Position numbers and translations under genes: made by a program. A DNA stretch of 64,000 bases. Source: Nectonema munidae (lineage: Eukaryota > Nematomorpha > Nectonematoida > Nectonematidae). The notes under the pieces are model-generated. The model was not told the origin of the DNA and searched no databases. It worked only from the letters and a program-made list of their open reading frames with translations. The stretch covers positions 124,001 through 188,000 of the forward strand of contig JAUIRK010001041.1 of NCBI GenBank assembly GCA_030549495.1, given 5' to 3'. Below are positions 1 through 11,039 of this stretch, piece by piece (positions within the stretch are counted from its first letter, which is position 1; each line of letters opens with the position of its first letter).

Positions 1-589
1 ATTCGTTTGACGTCGACTTTTAGAAAAAATTTCCCACTCGAATAAAACGCTAGTATTTCAAGTCAAGTGCGAACCTTAGAGTTTACACGGCATGATATAT
101 ATATATATATTATATAATTCAACGAGTAAGACTTTTTAAGATGAAATTCACTTCAGTGCAACATTTTATAATCGATAAAATAAGGGAATAAAACTTTTAT
201 TAGAGATGATATACTGGTATTAACAATTATTATTATGTGTACAAATTAAAATATTTGATATAGTAATTCAACAAAATTCGTTGGAAATTTCGATCGACGT
301 ATACTTACGAATATGCGCACTAGTTAAGGGGGGGGGGGTAGCGATGCGATGAAGAATCAATATTGAAAATAAAGTTAAAGCAGGCAGGCATTGATATTTC
401 ATTTGCGCTAAAGCCGATGCAGATATATGATTTATGAGTAGCGCTCATTGATGATGGCTGCTCAAAATTGATTAAGGTAGAAGAGACGCTAGGAAAATTT
501 TTTCTTTTCAAATTCAGGGGGGCGCATTTTTTGAATTTGTTTTAAGTTTACACTTTTTTAATTATTCCATATTATCTGATCTTCAGTTT
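1..589. other. AT-rich sequence, nothing recognised
   Basis: No coding pattern, tRNA or transposon end is recognisable. The only landmark is an 11-nt G run at 328-338. It is probably part of a large 5' intron of Atg9, because the first Atg9 exon seen starts in mid-protein at 3133; that is inference. Confidence 0.5.
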
Positions 590-1770
590 AGGGTTGTAGA
601 GTTGGAGGCGTAGTCGTAACAATTATTGCGGTTCCGATTCCCTCCGATTTCATAATTAGTTATGCAGGAAGCTTCCGATTAACGCCAATTCGATTAGCGC
701 GTCAAATTATTTTATTCCTGTTTTTCGGTTACCGCGCTTTAACAAAAAATAATTTTAAATAAATTTTGAAAATAAAATTTTTAATTGATTTTTTTTAACT
801 TTTTATTCCAAAACATATTATTTGACCTATTTTTAAACTTTTAAGAATGAGCAAATGAAATAATAATAATAATAATACCACGTCTTGTGAATCCAAAAAA
901 TGCAGAAAAGTTATCAGTTTAAAAGAAAACCCTAAAATTATTAAAAATCATGAACGCGGAGATGCAAATTCTGCAATTGTGCGAAACTTTGGTTATAGTG
1001 AATCTACGATTAGAACAATTTTATACAAATCAAAGAACTATCAAGATATGGGAAAATCTGTTCCTTATGCATCAACAGTGCAAGCTACTTCGAACAACAT
1101 GAAAGCTTGTGGGGTCGCATTTTATCACACTCCATCAGTAACTTCAATGAATTCACCACGCAAATTGACAATGTTGTTAATGAAGGTACAAATGTATTTG
1201 GATAAGTGAAATGCCAAAGAGTTATTGAATTCGCATTCAGAAGAACTTGATGAAAACGACCTTCTCAACGTTGATTCTACCTCAAACTCCATCTTCAAAA
1301 AAGAAATTACACAGAAAAACATTACAGAACTTTTTCAAGCATTATAAAGTTTAAAACAACAGTGTATTGACGCAGATTCCAATGAAGATCGTAGTGCACA
1401 AAAATTTGTAGAAAATTAAACCCACCTTTATTGCCAAATTTAGAGATTTATCTCGAACGTAAAAGGAAAATACTTTCCAAGGAAGCATTAAAAAAATTTT
1501 TACTATGAAAAAGATTAATGTTTATATCATGTTTGTGCACCAACTCATTAGAATTGATAAAACTATTTTTCTTTAATTTTAATAATATAATTTATTCATT
1601 TTTTTGCTATTAAGTTAAAAAGCAATTCTTTTATTATTAATACCAAAAAATAAGACTGATTTTTATATTTTATTTTTTTGAATTTCAAAGTTTGATTAAC
1701 CAGAATTCAATTAACGACACTCATTTTTGGGACCAATTAATTGCTCTAATTGCGGGTTTCATGTATCCAT
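590..1770 (+). mobile_element. Internally deleted Tigger/pogo-type DNA transposon remnant
   Basis: Around 900-1060 one frame reads KKCRKVISLKENPKIIKNHE and then SAIVRNFGYSESTIRTIL, the CENP-B/pogo N-terminal helix-turn-helix pattern. Downstream (about 1210-1390) a different frame reads NAKELLNSHSEELDENDLL, typical of the C-terminal end of Tigger transposases. The central DDE domain is missing, so this is an internally deleted, non-autonomous copy with stops and frameshifts. Flanking stretches rich in ATTAACG/CGATTA (about 675-705 and 1695-1715) look like decayed Tigger-style ends. Exact boundaries are approximate. Confidence 0.6.
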
Positions 1771-2854
1771 ATATGTTAGATTAAAAAATAAATTCATTAA
1801 AACACTTTTTAGTGTGCAGCGTTGCAAAAACGCAACATAAAAATGTTTATAATTTTTGCCCAGATCTTGCATTTTTTACAGCTCATAGAAAAAGGCTGGA
1901 AAATTCAATAAAATTAAAGAATGAACTTTTTATTTTACGCTAAAATTAGTTTGTATTGGAGCAAATTCCAGTTTATGAGCAGAAAGTTTTTAGGAAATAT
2001 TTTAAACCGCATACCTTTGGAATAATATTTTAGGATAAATTCAGCTTATGAATCGTATTGTTTTGTCTTAGAAGATAAAAAGGTTATAGACAATAAATTG
2101 AAATCTTTTTGAAGGCAATGCAAGAAAGACACTAAACTACAAATACAAATCAATAGAACATTTTAATTAATTTTTGTTGAAGAGAATATAGATCAAACAT
2201 TTTGCTTGCAACATAAATCAGAAATGTTTAAAATTCGGGAAATCTTTCATGCGACATTCACAAACGACCTTGTAATATGGTACATGTCATCACACTTTTT
2301 GGAGATTTATAATATTTGAAACAGATAAGTTGATGTTTAATTATAAATTTTTAAAGTCAAAGTCGCAAAATTATATATAGGAGGATCATTAATGTTAAAA
2401 AAATTATTCATAAATGGAATCCAGTCTCAAAAATTACAAATAGGTGGAGTCGCCAACTATTTTTCCGGCTCTATAACTGGTTTAAAATAACACCGATGAT
2501 TTCTTGATTTTAAATCTTCGCTGCTTTCTCTGGGATGAAATGGGTTAATATTCATAGATAATGAAATGAATTTGCAAAAAGAAGAAAGTGCCTTATTCAT
2601 TGTGTAGTATGTATAATTGCAGACATTTTCTTTCTAGGTGTCAGGGAACCAGAGCGAGACAATAAAATATCTGAGCTTAGAAAATTGGGATTGAATCATT
2701 GTAAAGCAGAAGATTTGTATTAAAAAGTGGTAATAAACGCAGACGATTTTTTTTGTAAAGTCGACAGTCGACTCTGGTCGGTAACCCTTTTATTTTTGAC
2801 GTAACTAAATTTGCCGAACAGTTGAACAAAAATAAACGAACGACCGCTCAACCG
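1771..2854. other. Intronic AT-rich stretch without gene
   Basis: No exon of Atg9 or other protein similarity was found on either strand. One isolated GCAGACGAT motif occurs near 2738, a piece of the TTAA-MITE family described elsewhere in the window. Confidence 0.4.
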
Positions 2855-2989
2855 CCTGCGTATTTACGACCAATGTTCCTATTTTGGAACATAAGTAATT
2901 TCATCTTCGTCTGCTTTTTTCAATGACTTTGAATATAAATCGTCTGCGTTTTTTTTAAATATCGCCTGCTTTGCTTGGTCTTAAATGGG
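2855..2989 (-). mobile_element. TTAA-flanked MITE (GCAGACGA family), copy A
   Basis: Read in reverse, it has the family layout: TTAA, CCCATTTAAG, GCAGGCGATAT, CGCAGACGATTTATATTCAAAG, a run of A, GCAGACGAAGATGAAATTAC, TTCCAAAATAGGAACATTGG. A TTAA follows GGG at 2990-2993. The other end (about 2855-2870) is degraded. The TTAA target and CCC/GGG ends suggest mobilisation by a piggyBac transposase. It lies about 140 bp 5' of the first visible Atg9 exon. Confidence 0.65.
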
Positions 2990-3132
2990 TTAAAGTGAAC
3001 ATTGGGCTTCCATGACTTTCATAAATTACTCAACGGTCAAGAACGACTTTTGTAATAGGAAAGGCAGTAAGTATGCTTAGCGTCTCAAATATTTTTTACT
3101 TTTTTCTTAGCCTTCATTATGGAAAATTTTAG

Positions 3133-3302
3133 ATCCATCTTCAATGTGCTTTCAAAACCTTTTAAATGCTTCTTTTGTATTCAAATTCTTCTTTGTTGTG
3201 CTCGCTATAATTCTTATAGTGAAGATCATTAAAATTTTGATTGACGTTCTTCAAAACTTGGAGATTCGCAAATTTTACACCTACGCTTTGGGCGTTCAAT
3301 CG
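3133..3302 (+). CDS. Atg9: Atg9 exon a (first visible)
   Basis: Acceptor ATTTTAG, donor GTGAGT. Encodes the PSSMCFQN stretch, one transmembrane helix (FVFKFFFVVLAIILIVK) and the following EIRKFYTYALGVQS. It begins two bases into a codon, so at least one upstream exon exists. Confidence 0.9.
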
Positions 3303-6300
3303 GTGAGTGCCTTTTTTCTTCTTCTTCTTCACGGTGTGTGGATGTGCGCGTTCCCTCATTTAGAGTGAAATACACTTTCTTCCCTGGCTTGAAGTTCAAG
3401 CGAGGATTCGCGCTTACCAAAAAGAAAGCAAGCTGTGCATTTTCAAAGAGGAGTTGACGGACCTGGATATTCACCACAGGTTGCTTCGTTTCGAAAACTA
3501 CTTCATCTCCATGATCAATCACTCCCTCTTCCCCTTCATTCTTCCAACGTACTTCTCTGACTTTGTTCTCCTGACGCACGGCCTCAAATTCAACTTAATG
3601 ATGATTTTGTTCAGTAAGACACTTTTGCGGCATTCGCACGATTGTCGCCACGATTTTTCTTTTCGTTAAGAGGGACCGGGATCTCCGTTTAAGTCTTCGT
3701 GGCAGTTGAAGGATGAGTACAAGCGCCTGAGGAGCCGAAACAAGCTGGGACGGCGTTTGTACTACCTCATAATAACGTATGCCTGCTTAAATCTCATTTT
3801 ATCTCCCTTCATCTTCATATATCAAATCATTTACGCTCTTAGCTACGGACATGTAAGTCGTCCTTTATATTTCTTACATCCTTTTAAAGTTTACTTAGAG
3901 TCGATAATTGTCGACCTTACAAAAATATGAATCACCTGTGTTTATAAATGCTTTTTAATACAAATCTTGTGCTTTAAATTATATGAATATTTACTCAAAT
4001 AGAAAAGGAGATGCTTAACTTTCGAACTACAATGCGAGAAAGGGTTTTCAATTCAAGGCTTTTTTTACAGATTCTAGCGCATTTCGTTCCTATCGGATAC
4101 ACTGAGGAAACGAATTCGTAAACGTTACCAAGTTTTTAAATCAGAACTTAGTTTAGTTCATAAACTTTTATTTAATCTTTTTGAGTTTTTGATCTTTTTT
4201 AAGTTTAAGGTATATCATGCCACCATAATTCCTAAACTTTACTATGATATCTCGCAATTGTTGATGGAACAGACTCTCATCCAAAGAATTGCAACTGTGA
4301 ATCTAATCAAAAATACACTCATTTCTATAAGCCAGAGAGACAAAAGACCATCGATAAGGAGATAGGCGCATGGGAAAATGAATTATACCTTCTAGATTTT
4401 TTAATTTAATAAATCTAAAAAAACTAGTAATCTAAAATGTTCTTTTTTTTTAATATTTTTTTTAACCCTTTGAGGATGAGTGTGACACGCGTGTACCATG
4501 AAATGAAAAGCGTTTGCTTTAAATATGTAAAATTCCATTGAAAAAGAAAGCATACGATTAGTCTTAAAAATTCTGGTCCTCAAAGGGTTTAAAAGTTGAA
4601 TTTGTGAGCTTGGTCCTACGCGGGTATATTTTTTCTAACAAAATTTTTTTTCCCACGGATCCCGGTTATGTTCACTTACCCGCAAATTTTTAAAAGCCTT
4701 TCTTATGAAAAACTAACATACACTCTAAAAAACAGCATAATAATTGAAGTTACACATAATTTCTTGAAATTTTTTAATTCTTTTAAATGAATTAAAAAAT
4801 ATGTTTAGTATTGAAAAATGCAAACTTTATTATATAGTATTCAATCTTTTCATTGCAGGATTTAAAAATAAAATATCACTAACATGTGCAATTCATCAAT
4901 CTATGTGTGTTTATTGTTGTTTGTAAAATATAAGAGATAGTATATCATCTGACAGTGTCGGATGAAGGAATTTTCAGTGGGGGGGGGGGGGGGGGGGGGG
5001 GTGTATCCCCCCTTTAGATCCGTCACTGTCATGTGATAAGATTACGCTACGTAAATGTTGTACACTGGGTGTGTGTAATTGTACGATTAATTAATTATCA
5101 TAGGGAGACAAGTAATATTGCAATTGCATATACCAAGATCAATTATAAAGTATATTACGAAAATTTTTGGTTTACATTTCATTCAACTTGCCTCTGTTTT
5201 CCTTTTGAATGCGGGTACCCGCATGACCGCGCGGGTATATTCAACCACTGCAGGCATACTCTCTATTAGGCATACTTTTTTGCGCGGGGCATTATTTAGT
5301 ACAGTTTTATTTGTGTTTGATAAGTCCTCTTCCTTTTTTTACTTAATTATAGTAATACAGTTGACTACCTCTAATCCAGAAATCACTAATTCGGACCTTC
5401 GTTAATCCGGCTCTTTGATAACTTTTAATTTAGTAAAATTATTGAATGATTGATTAAATTAACAACTAAGATTCTTGAAGGTTTAGTAAAATAAAAGTTT
5501 CGTAAGTGAAGAAGAACTAATGAGTCCTTATATCTTGCAAAAAAATGTAATTGGAGAAATACCAAAGCACCAAAAACAACTAAGTTTAAAAGAAATGTTC
5601 CAAAATTGTTTGCACCCAGTAAAATCAATACATCTGAAAATGAACTTACAAATTATAATGTGCAATAATATTTTTGTTGTACTTTTAGTATTAAACTGAC
5701 ACCTGACATGGAATTTTAGTTCTCGTCATGTTTATACTGAGAGAAATCGAGTAAGCAAAGTGTGCTTTTTTAATTAAAATAAGAATTACTATTCGGAAAA
5801 ATCACTAAACCAGAAAGGCCGAATCCTAAGCATTTCGAATTAGTGATAGTCGACTGTACACCCATTTTGCTAACTCGTGTGTGAAAGGATCAAGTCCCCA
5901 TGTGCAAAGTCCTTTAGAAACAAAATTTAAGTTCAGAAACTTTTTTGAATATATATATATATATAAGATTTATTTAAAACCTCAAATTAAAAGCAATACC
6001 TCTGAGATGATCCAAATATTTTATATTCTTAGTACTTTTGCACAATTGATTAAATTGTTGCAAACAAACAAACGACTCTAACTAACATTTTAATAATAAA
6101 ATTAGAAAATGTTTTTGTACCACTATTTTTAAAAAAAAATTCCTATAAACAATCAAGTTTACTTTTTATTATATTTTTGTGAAAAAAAATTTTCTTAGGG
6201 CGTTTATTATTTCTTATTGATTTAGTATCGAACGCTTTCCTATGCAACAAGGGCAGGACTAATATTAATATACTTCAAAAATTTGGATTTAGTTGTTCAA

Positions 6301-9300
6301 ACGCAATCCTTCCATCTTTTCAACGCGAGTGTGGTCCATCTTTGCTCTGTCATATCTTCGCCATTTCAATGAACTGGATCGTGAGTTGCGAGAGCGCCTC
6401 TCACAAGCGTATCCCCATGCACTGGCGTATGTTTCCGCCTTTTCTAGTCCAGTTTTAACGGTGATTGCCAAGTTTGGCACTTTCTTCTGTGGAACCCTCA
6501 TCACTCTCTTCATAATGTTTGGAACAATCAACGAAGACATTTTCCTGGCAACGCATGTTCTGAGGACCTTTACCGCACTTGGTATCATGATAGCATTCTC
6601 TTTTTTCAACTAGGTTATAGAACAATTCGCCTAAACACTGCTTTCCCAATAAACAATTTCTTGATAACATTTCACGAAAATACATTGAATATTATTTTTT
6701 TTAAAAAAAAGAGCAAAATAGTGTTTTAATTTTTAATTTAAACTACTATCTAATAACTTTCCAATCTCATGGACCTCTATTCCTACAGGTGGAATTTTTG
6801 TGGAAAACTGAATAAAAACATATGATTAATAGGTTTGAATATAAAAATTGCAAACTCAACAAACTAATAAGCAACTAACGAAACAACAAACCGTATATTA
6901 TAGTCATGTATGGTGTGGTCGAGCATATTATCGCATGACCACAAGGTATTTCATCCTAAAACACGATTTAATTGCACATACTTTGTATCATACAAATATC
7001 TTTTTTGTAGAGATACACTTCATTATGTTCAAAAATATACTAGTAATTTCAGTGTTTTTTCTTTGAATGTGGCCAAGCCACCGTAATCTACTTTTCTTTA
7101 AGCATTCTTTTATTCCCCCCAAAGCAATGATTCCCAAACTGGTGGGGCGTGAGAATTTGTCAAGGGTGTTTGAAGCAATATCTAAAATATTTATTTAAAC
7201 ATGGCTTAATTTTGTTAGCTAAATATGTGTAAAGTAGAAAATATAAAAATCATAATAACATATATAGGTATACTTACTTGTTATCTTTTTATAAAACCCG
7301 ATTTATCTCAAAGTCACAAAGATCAATCGCTTATAACACGCCCACCCCAATAGCCCATATACCCAATCTGGACACATCATCATGAAGGTGCGAAAAATAT
7401 ATGCAAACAGAGGTGGGTCACCTTTCGATTAAGCTGTCAAACACACATCAAATTAAATATTTTTATAAAGCCTGATTTCATATAAATTTTTTCCTTTTTG
7501 GTTGAAAAAAAAATTTTTTTTTTCCTTTTTTTTTTTTTAATTTTTTTTTTTATTTTTTTTTTTTTTTATTTTTTATAAAAAAAAAAAAAAAAAATATTTA
7601 AAAAAAAATTTAGATCCGCGGATCATTTAAATGTCAACATCCGCAATAACATCCTTATCCGCAATTTCAAATATTTTACTTTTTCTATATATCGCAAAGT
7701 TTTTTTTTGGAATTTTTCAATGTTTACTTTATCCAAAATTTTTATGATAAGTACGTCTTTATGATAACATTATGCATAAGCAAATTTATGTAAATATCTC
7801 TCTAAATTTTTAGGAACTTTTAAACTTACGTTTGCATCCGCATCCGTGGATACAAAAAATTTCACATCCGATACATCTCTATTTTAACATTGTCATGGGT
7901 TTTGGGCTGCATTCACTGACAGGGCGGTCAATTCTCTTTCACTCGTTTGATCGAAGAGTTGTTTTTATTCGAAACAACTCTATTTCATTTAAGTGTAAAG
8001 GTTCTCTTGTTCGCGACTTGAAGGATGTCTGAGATGGAAATTGTGTATTCCTAAAGAATAAAAAGCATGATAACTTAGATCATAAGACTTAATTTGGAAA
8101 GCTTCAAATTGATGATAATCAAAATATGCTGAAACGTTTGTATGAGTTCAAAGGTGAAGTGCAATATTAAAAGACCGAAAATTTATATGATGATTTTTTT
8201 TAAAAAAATTCAACAGATTTCTTGAAGATTTTCTGAAGTAATTAACATTCATAATTAAAAACTTCAAATCAGAAATGCCAGAATTATTGCACACTACGAT
8301 ATGATCAGCGTTTTTGTTGAAAAAGTTAAGCTATGGAGACGTAAAGTCCAAGTTGAAAACTTCTCTTTGTTTTTTCATCTTAATGAACTTTTTGGAGAAG
8401 TCTATAATTTAGAACAGTATAGTGTGAAGAATTTATACGATATTTTCAGATATTTCAATGCCTAAAATTACTTGGAAACTGGCACAAAACTCGCTCAATA
8501 TTGATGTTAATTCATTAGATGATAATCTCCAAGAAGAAGTGATTCAACTCCTGCAGATCATTTCAAGTTTATTACACTTGAAGAACTTGGAGGACACGCT
8601 CTCCGATCATTAATTTCTTCGTCTAACTATCTTTGTAGGGTTAAAAGCGAGTTGCTTTGTTCACTTTCTTCCTTGAGGCCTAAGAATGGCTAATTTTGTA
8701 AAAACTAAGCAACAACATCCATCCCAATCTTGTTAAAAGTGATTTAAGTCTCAAAAACATTTAATTTTTTTCTTCAATAATATTTTTTCATAAACGTCGT
8801 AATTTACTTTTGCGTATGCATAAAGAATGAAGTGCGAACATAATGAATACTTTTGATCATTACATTTAAATTATTTTTTATTTTTAAGGCGGGCGGGCCG
8901 CAAGAGTTTTCAATAAGCAAAAGGGAGTGTTGTTCAAAAAAGTTTGGGAAACACGGTCCTAAAGGATTTATGATATAACTGCATTCCTTTGCAATATTAC
9001 GGGGATCTTCTTTTCGTAGTTATCAGCCTATTCTTATCTCTTTTGAGCAAAAGCCATATTTACCCCCATATGCGAGTAAGCGATCTATATAATCAATTCT
9101 CCGTAATATTTTATTTTACGGCAAATTGTCATTGAACGAGTCTTTTTCGTGTTCAATCAGTTATATGTAAATTACTTTGATAGGGATCGCTTGCATTCTC
9201 TTGCAGTCATTGATTCCAGATGAAAATGTTGTGCATTCGCCAGAAGCACTGCTCACCAAAGTTCTCTCACACATCCACTATCTTCCCTTATCCAGCGTAG

Positions 9301-10445
9301 AGCAAGGAGGACACATGCCAGAAGTGCGCACCAGCTTCTCCCATCTCTTTCACCTGCGCATCACACATTTGTTGCTGGAAGTGATCAGTCCAGTTACAAC
9401 TCCTTTTGTTCTGTTCGCCACTGCTGCAAAATCTCTCCAAATTGTCGATTTTTTTCGCAACTACACTGTCGAAATCAGGGGGTGCGGCGACATATGTTCC
9501 TTCTCGCTGATGAATCTCGAACAAGCGAATCTAAAGCCTACGCGCTCTCCTAGTCTCTTGCAATCTCAGTAAAATTGACTTGATCCTCTCATCCTTCCCC
9601 CTTACTCTTTTTCGATTCATTTATTAAAGGCTTGAGAATGAAAATGATATTTTGGATGACAAAATTAAACTATCTCTAGTAAATTTTTCATGTCATAATC
9701 CGGAATGGCAGCCTTCTTCTTCAGAGAGTAAAGCTTTTTTGCACAATATTGAAAGTTTGGCAACACCTCAATTCCATCAAAAAAATTATCCTCTTTTTCA
9801 AACAAATACCCACAAAAATGCGTATTTTTTAGACGCAAAATTTTATAGAATGTATAATTTTTTTTGTAGATTTAGTCTCCAAGATATTCACTCTAAAAAA
9901 GTTGAACATAAAATGATAAACACTTTGATCTACTTAAGAAATGTAAGACATGCATAATTATAATTGATTTGATGATAGTTAATCACGCGACAATTAATCA
10001 CTGAACATTTTATCATTCAGACATTTTTTAGTCAAAACTTTTTCAGCACAAAATAATTTTTGAATATTACCTATAGAATTTCACTTAAAAATAATCAATA
10101 CAAATATATTATTAAAGTGATGGGCGTATTCATTTTGATAATATATCTGATTAACTTTCTGAGTGATTATATATGTCGGTGATTAAGTATCCATACACCA
10201 TATTAAATAATGTTTGTTCAATGCTTATCATTTACTATTTGTTTCAGAAAAAACTGAAAGAATCACAAAGGAAGACGGAACAATATCCTCCGGAAATATC
10301 ATCGTTGTATAGAAGATTTCCTTTTCCGAGATTAACAACTCATTTTACGCATAAATCTGAGGATAGAAACAATTTATTGTATGAGCGCCAGATACAACAA
10401 CAAAAAGATACCATTGATGAAAAAACATATTTATTACCCAAATAA
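3133..10445 (+). CDS. Atg9: Autophagy-related protein 9 (Atg9), 3' seven exons, 5'-partial
   Basis: Atg9 is the multispanning lipid scramblase of autophagy: it rides on Golgi/endosome-derived vesicles and supplies lipid to the growing phagophore with Atg2. Exons: 3133-3302, 3364-3613, 3671-3852, 6293-6581, 9184-9568, 9630-9942, 10248-10445. All junctions are GT-AG and phases join, giving about 594 residues plus stop. Family landmarks seen, in order: PWLEVQARI, ELTDLDIHHRLLRFENY, LTHGLKFNLMMILF, the phosphopeptide-like YLRHFNELDREL, LSHIHYLP, IVDFFRNYTVEI, CGDICSFSLMNLEQ and NPEWQP. Hydrophobic segments lie in the first, third, fourth and fifth exons. The first exon starts in phase 1, so the N-terminal part (roughly the first 150 residues of vertebrate ATG9A) is upstream of the window or more than 3 kb away. 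After NPEWQP the tail is much shorter than in vertebrates. Identity is by remembered family motifs; I am confident. Confidence 0.93.
3364..3613 (+). CDS. Atg9: Atg9 exon b
   Basis: Follows a 61-nt intron and ends in A before GTAAGA. Reads SEIHFLPWLEVQARIRAYQK, then ELTDLDIHHRLLRFENY and LTHGLKFNLMMILF, all closely matching the cytosolic core of ATG9. An opposite-strand open frame across it is a shadow. Confidence 0.92.
3671..3852 (+). CDS. Atg9: Atg9 exon c
   Basis: Acceptor CGTTAAG, chosen because only this AG keeps GPGSP in frame with the previous exon; the next AG two bases on would hit a stop. Encodes KGPGSPFKSSWQLKDEYKRL and a hydrophobic segment around LYYLIITYACLNLILSPFIF. Donor GTAAGTC after YGH. 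Confidence 0.9.
4466..4587. mobile_element. Short TTAA-targeted MITE, ends CCCTTTGAGGA
   Basis: An 11-bp perfect terminal inverted repeat, CCCTTTGAGGA and TCCTCAAAGGG, bounds 122 bp. The left flank is TTAA (4462-4465) and the right flank TTTAA, fitting piggyBac-type TTAA insertion. There is no coding capacity. Confidence 0.6.
4953..5028. mobile_element. 76-bp hAT-type MITE with poly-G core
   Basis: Starts CAGTGTCGGATG and ends GATCCGTCACTG, imperfect inverted ends of hAT type. Eight-base flanks TCATCTGA (4945-4952) and TCATGTGA (5029-5036) match at 7 of 8, a decayed target duplication. The core is 23 consecutive G (4979-5001). Confidence 0.7.
5358..5856. mobile_element. 499-bp Tigger-type MITE
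   Basis: Left end CAGTTGACTACCTCTAATCC and right end (reverse complement) CAGTCGACTATCACTAATTC are inverted and Tigger-like, with the AATCCGG/AATTCGG motif family inside. TA dinucleotides flank both ends (5356-5357, 5857-5858), the expected Tc1/mariner target site. No intact transposase. Confidence 0.7.
6293..6581 (+). CDS. Atg9: Atg9 exon d
   Basis: Acceptor GGATTTAG. Encodes LFKRNPSIFSTRVWSIF, then the conserved YLRHFNELDRELRERL and two hydrophobic stretches (PVLTVIAKFGTFFCGTLITL; the start of FTALG). Donor G|GTATCA at 6581 was chosen because joining to the next exon restores TALGIACILLQSLIPDE, aligned residue for residue with vertebrate ATG9. The frame stays open some way past the donor. 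Confidence 0.9.
7125..8956 (+). mobile_element. Degenerate hAT transposon (ZBED5-like)
   Basis: Ends CAATGATTCCCAAACT and AGTTTGGGAAACACGG are inverted and hAT-like (consensus CAGTGTTTCCCAAAC). Flanking octamers CCCCAAAG and TCCTAAAG match at 6 of 8, a plausible old duplication. Between 8280 and 8700 broken frames read KLKLWRRKVQVENFSLFFHL, FDVNSLDDNLQEEVIQLL, HALRSLISSSNYLC and KSELLCSLSSLRPK, the C-terminal dimerisation region of ZBED5-type hAT transposases. Many stops and frameshifts: an old, dead copy. Confidence 0.75.
7611..7881 (-). repeat. Interspersed repeat, TAGAGATGTATCGGAT-end family, copy 1 (truncated)
   Basis: Reverse orientation: the right edge reads CATCCGATACATCTCTA, and inside are ATCCGCGGAT, ACATCCGC and CATCCGCATCC blocks that recur at 25704-26013 and 33585-34135. 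The other end is lost in T-rich low-complexity DNA. It is nested in the hAT element, so it inserted later or was captured. Confidence 0.55.
9184..9568 (+). CDS. Atg9: Atg9 exon e
   Basis: Acceptor TTTGATAG, donor CA|GTAAAA. The longest exon (385 nt): IACILLQSLIPDENVVHSPE, LSHIHYLP, ISPVTTPFVLF, IVDFFRNYTVEIRGCGDICS and FSLMNLEQ. This is the most conserved C-terminal core of ATG9, including the DFFRN motif. Confidence 0.93.
9630..9942 (+). CDS. Atg9: Atg9 exon f
   Basis: Follows a 61-nt intron; acceptor TATTAAAG. Begins by completing Q, then LENENDILDDKIKLSLVNF and CHNPEWQP, matching the KTELSLMHFAITNPGWQP region of vertebrate ATG9. The rest (Lys/Phe/Asn-rich) is divergent tail. Donor GTAAGA after LRN. 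Confidence 0.88.
9943..10247. other. Last Atg9 intron (305 nt)
   Basis: AT-rich. It contains AATCAC-type short repeats but no recognisable element or exon. Confidence 0.5.
10248..10445 (+). CDS. Atg9: Atg9 terminal exon
   Basis: Acceptor TTTGTTTCAG, phase 0. Reads KKLKESQRKTEQYPPEISSL and, later, NNLLYERQIQQQKD before ending YLLPK and TAA. The LLYERQIQQQ stretch faintly recalls the LYMHQLHKQQ element of vertebrate ATG9 tails. An AATAAA six bases past the stop supports this as the last exon. Confidence 0.8.
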   Translation, partial: KKLKESQRKTEQYPPEISSLYRRFPFPRLTTHFTHKSEDRNNLLYERQIQQQKDTIDEKTYLLPK

Positions 10446-10450
10446 TCTAT

Positions 10451-10456
10451 AATAAA
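10451..10456 (+). promoter_or_regulatory. Polyadenylation signal, Atg9
   Basis: AATAAA five bases after the Atg9 stop codon. If used, the 3' UTR is only tens of bases long. Confidence 0.6.
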
Positions 10457-10561
10457 TTAAAATCTAAAATAATGCTTTTAATAAAAACGATAATTCTATT
10501 TCCAAATTTATAATAAATTTTAAAGTTGATCACTTTAGAAACATTCAGAAAAAATGCTTTA

Positions 10562-10866
10562 TAGTAGTCGGGAACCTATGGCTCGCAAGCCATATGTGGC
10601 TCTTTTGAGGCTCTCTTTCTAATGATGACTACAGAGTCATCAGAAAAACCACGCAGAACCAGAAATCGCATTAATAGTTTTCTAATACCTTTTTTATTAT
10701 CAATAAATTTATTAAAATAAAGAGTAAGGTTTTATTATTAAAATTCTTGTTATTTTCTATTTAATTATTGTTTTGTTTAAAATCTTTAAATGTGTGGCTC
10801 TTTAAAAACTGGGTTGTAATATAGCCTTTTTTGGGCTCTTTTTAACAAAAACGTTCCCGACCTCTG
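10562..10866. mobile_element. hAT-type MITE just downstream of Atg9
   Basis: Left end AGTAGTCGGGAACCTATGG and right end (reverse complement) CAGAGGTCGGGAACG are inverted copies of a widespread hAT end (CAGNGGTCGGGAAC). Subterminal GTGGCTCTTTT blocks occur on both sides. Flanks GCTTTATA and GCTTCATA match at 7 of 8. AT-rich non-coding core. Confidence 0.7.
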
Positions 10867-11039
10867 CTTCATATAGTAGTTTTGCACAATAAAAATAAAG
10901 TCTTTAAAATCAAAGTCAACCGATAGTCTAGTGGTGGAAAGTTATGGGCTTGATTCAGTTCGCTAATGTTTGTCCCTATCAGGTAATTGCTACCAATTAA
11001 CTGATTCGCCATTAGCGTCTCGCTTAATTAATTTCATGT

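Larger units (their letters stand above)
3853..6292. other. Atg9 intron (2.44 kb) hosting small DNA transposons
   Basis: AT-rich. Contains a TTAA MITE (4466-4587), a 76-bp hAT MITE with a 23-nt G run (4953-5028), a perfect GCGGGTACCCGC palindrome near 5212, and a 499-bp Tigger-type MITE (5358-5856). No additional exon was recognised. Confidence 0.6.
6582..9183. other. Atg9 intron (2.60 kb) largely filled by a dead hAT element
   Basis: AT-rich flanks surround a 1.8-kb hAT transposon (7125-8956). No exon-like sequence was seen in the remainder. Confidence 0.6.

Noticed and set aside
2998-3090. Possible upstream Atg9 exon before 3133
   Set aside because: No match to the N-terminal Atg9 motifs and no suitable donor in phase; left as intron.
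3162-3579. Minus-strand open frames of 65 and 116 codons
   Set aside because: Antisense to Atg9 exons a and b, which match the family residue for residue.
6289-6685. Long minus-strand open frames opposite Atg9
   Set aside because: Shadow of the conserved Atg9 exon on the + strand.
10917-10990. CCGATAGTCTAGTGGTGG resembling the 5' half of tRNA-Glu
   Set aside because: No B box or acceptor pairing follows, so not a tRNA gene; chance or a decayed fragment.
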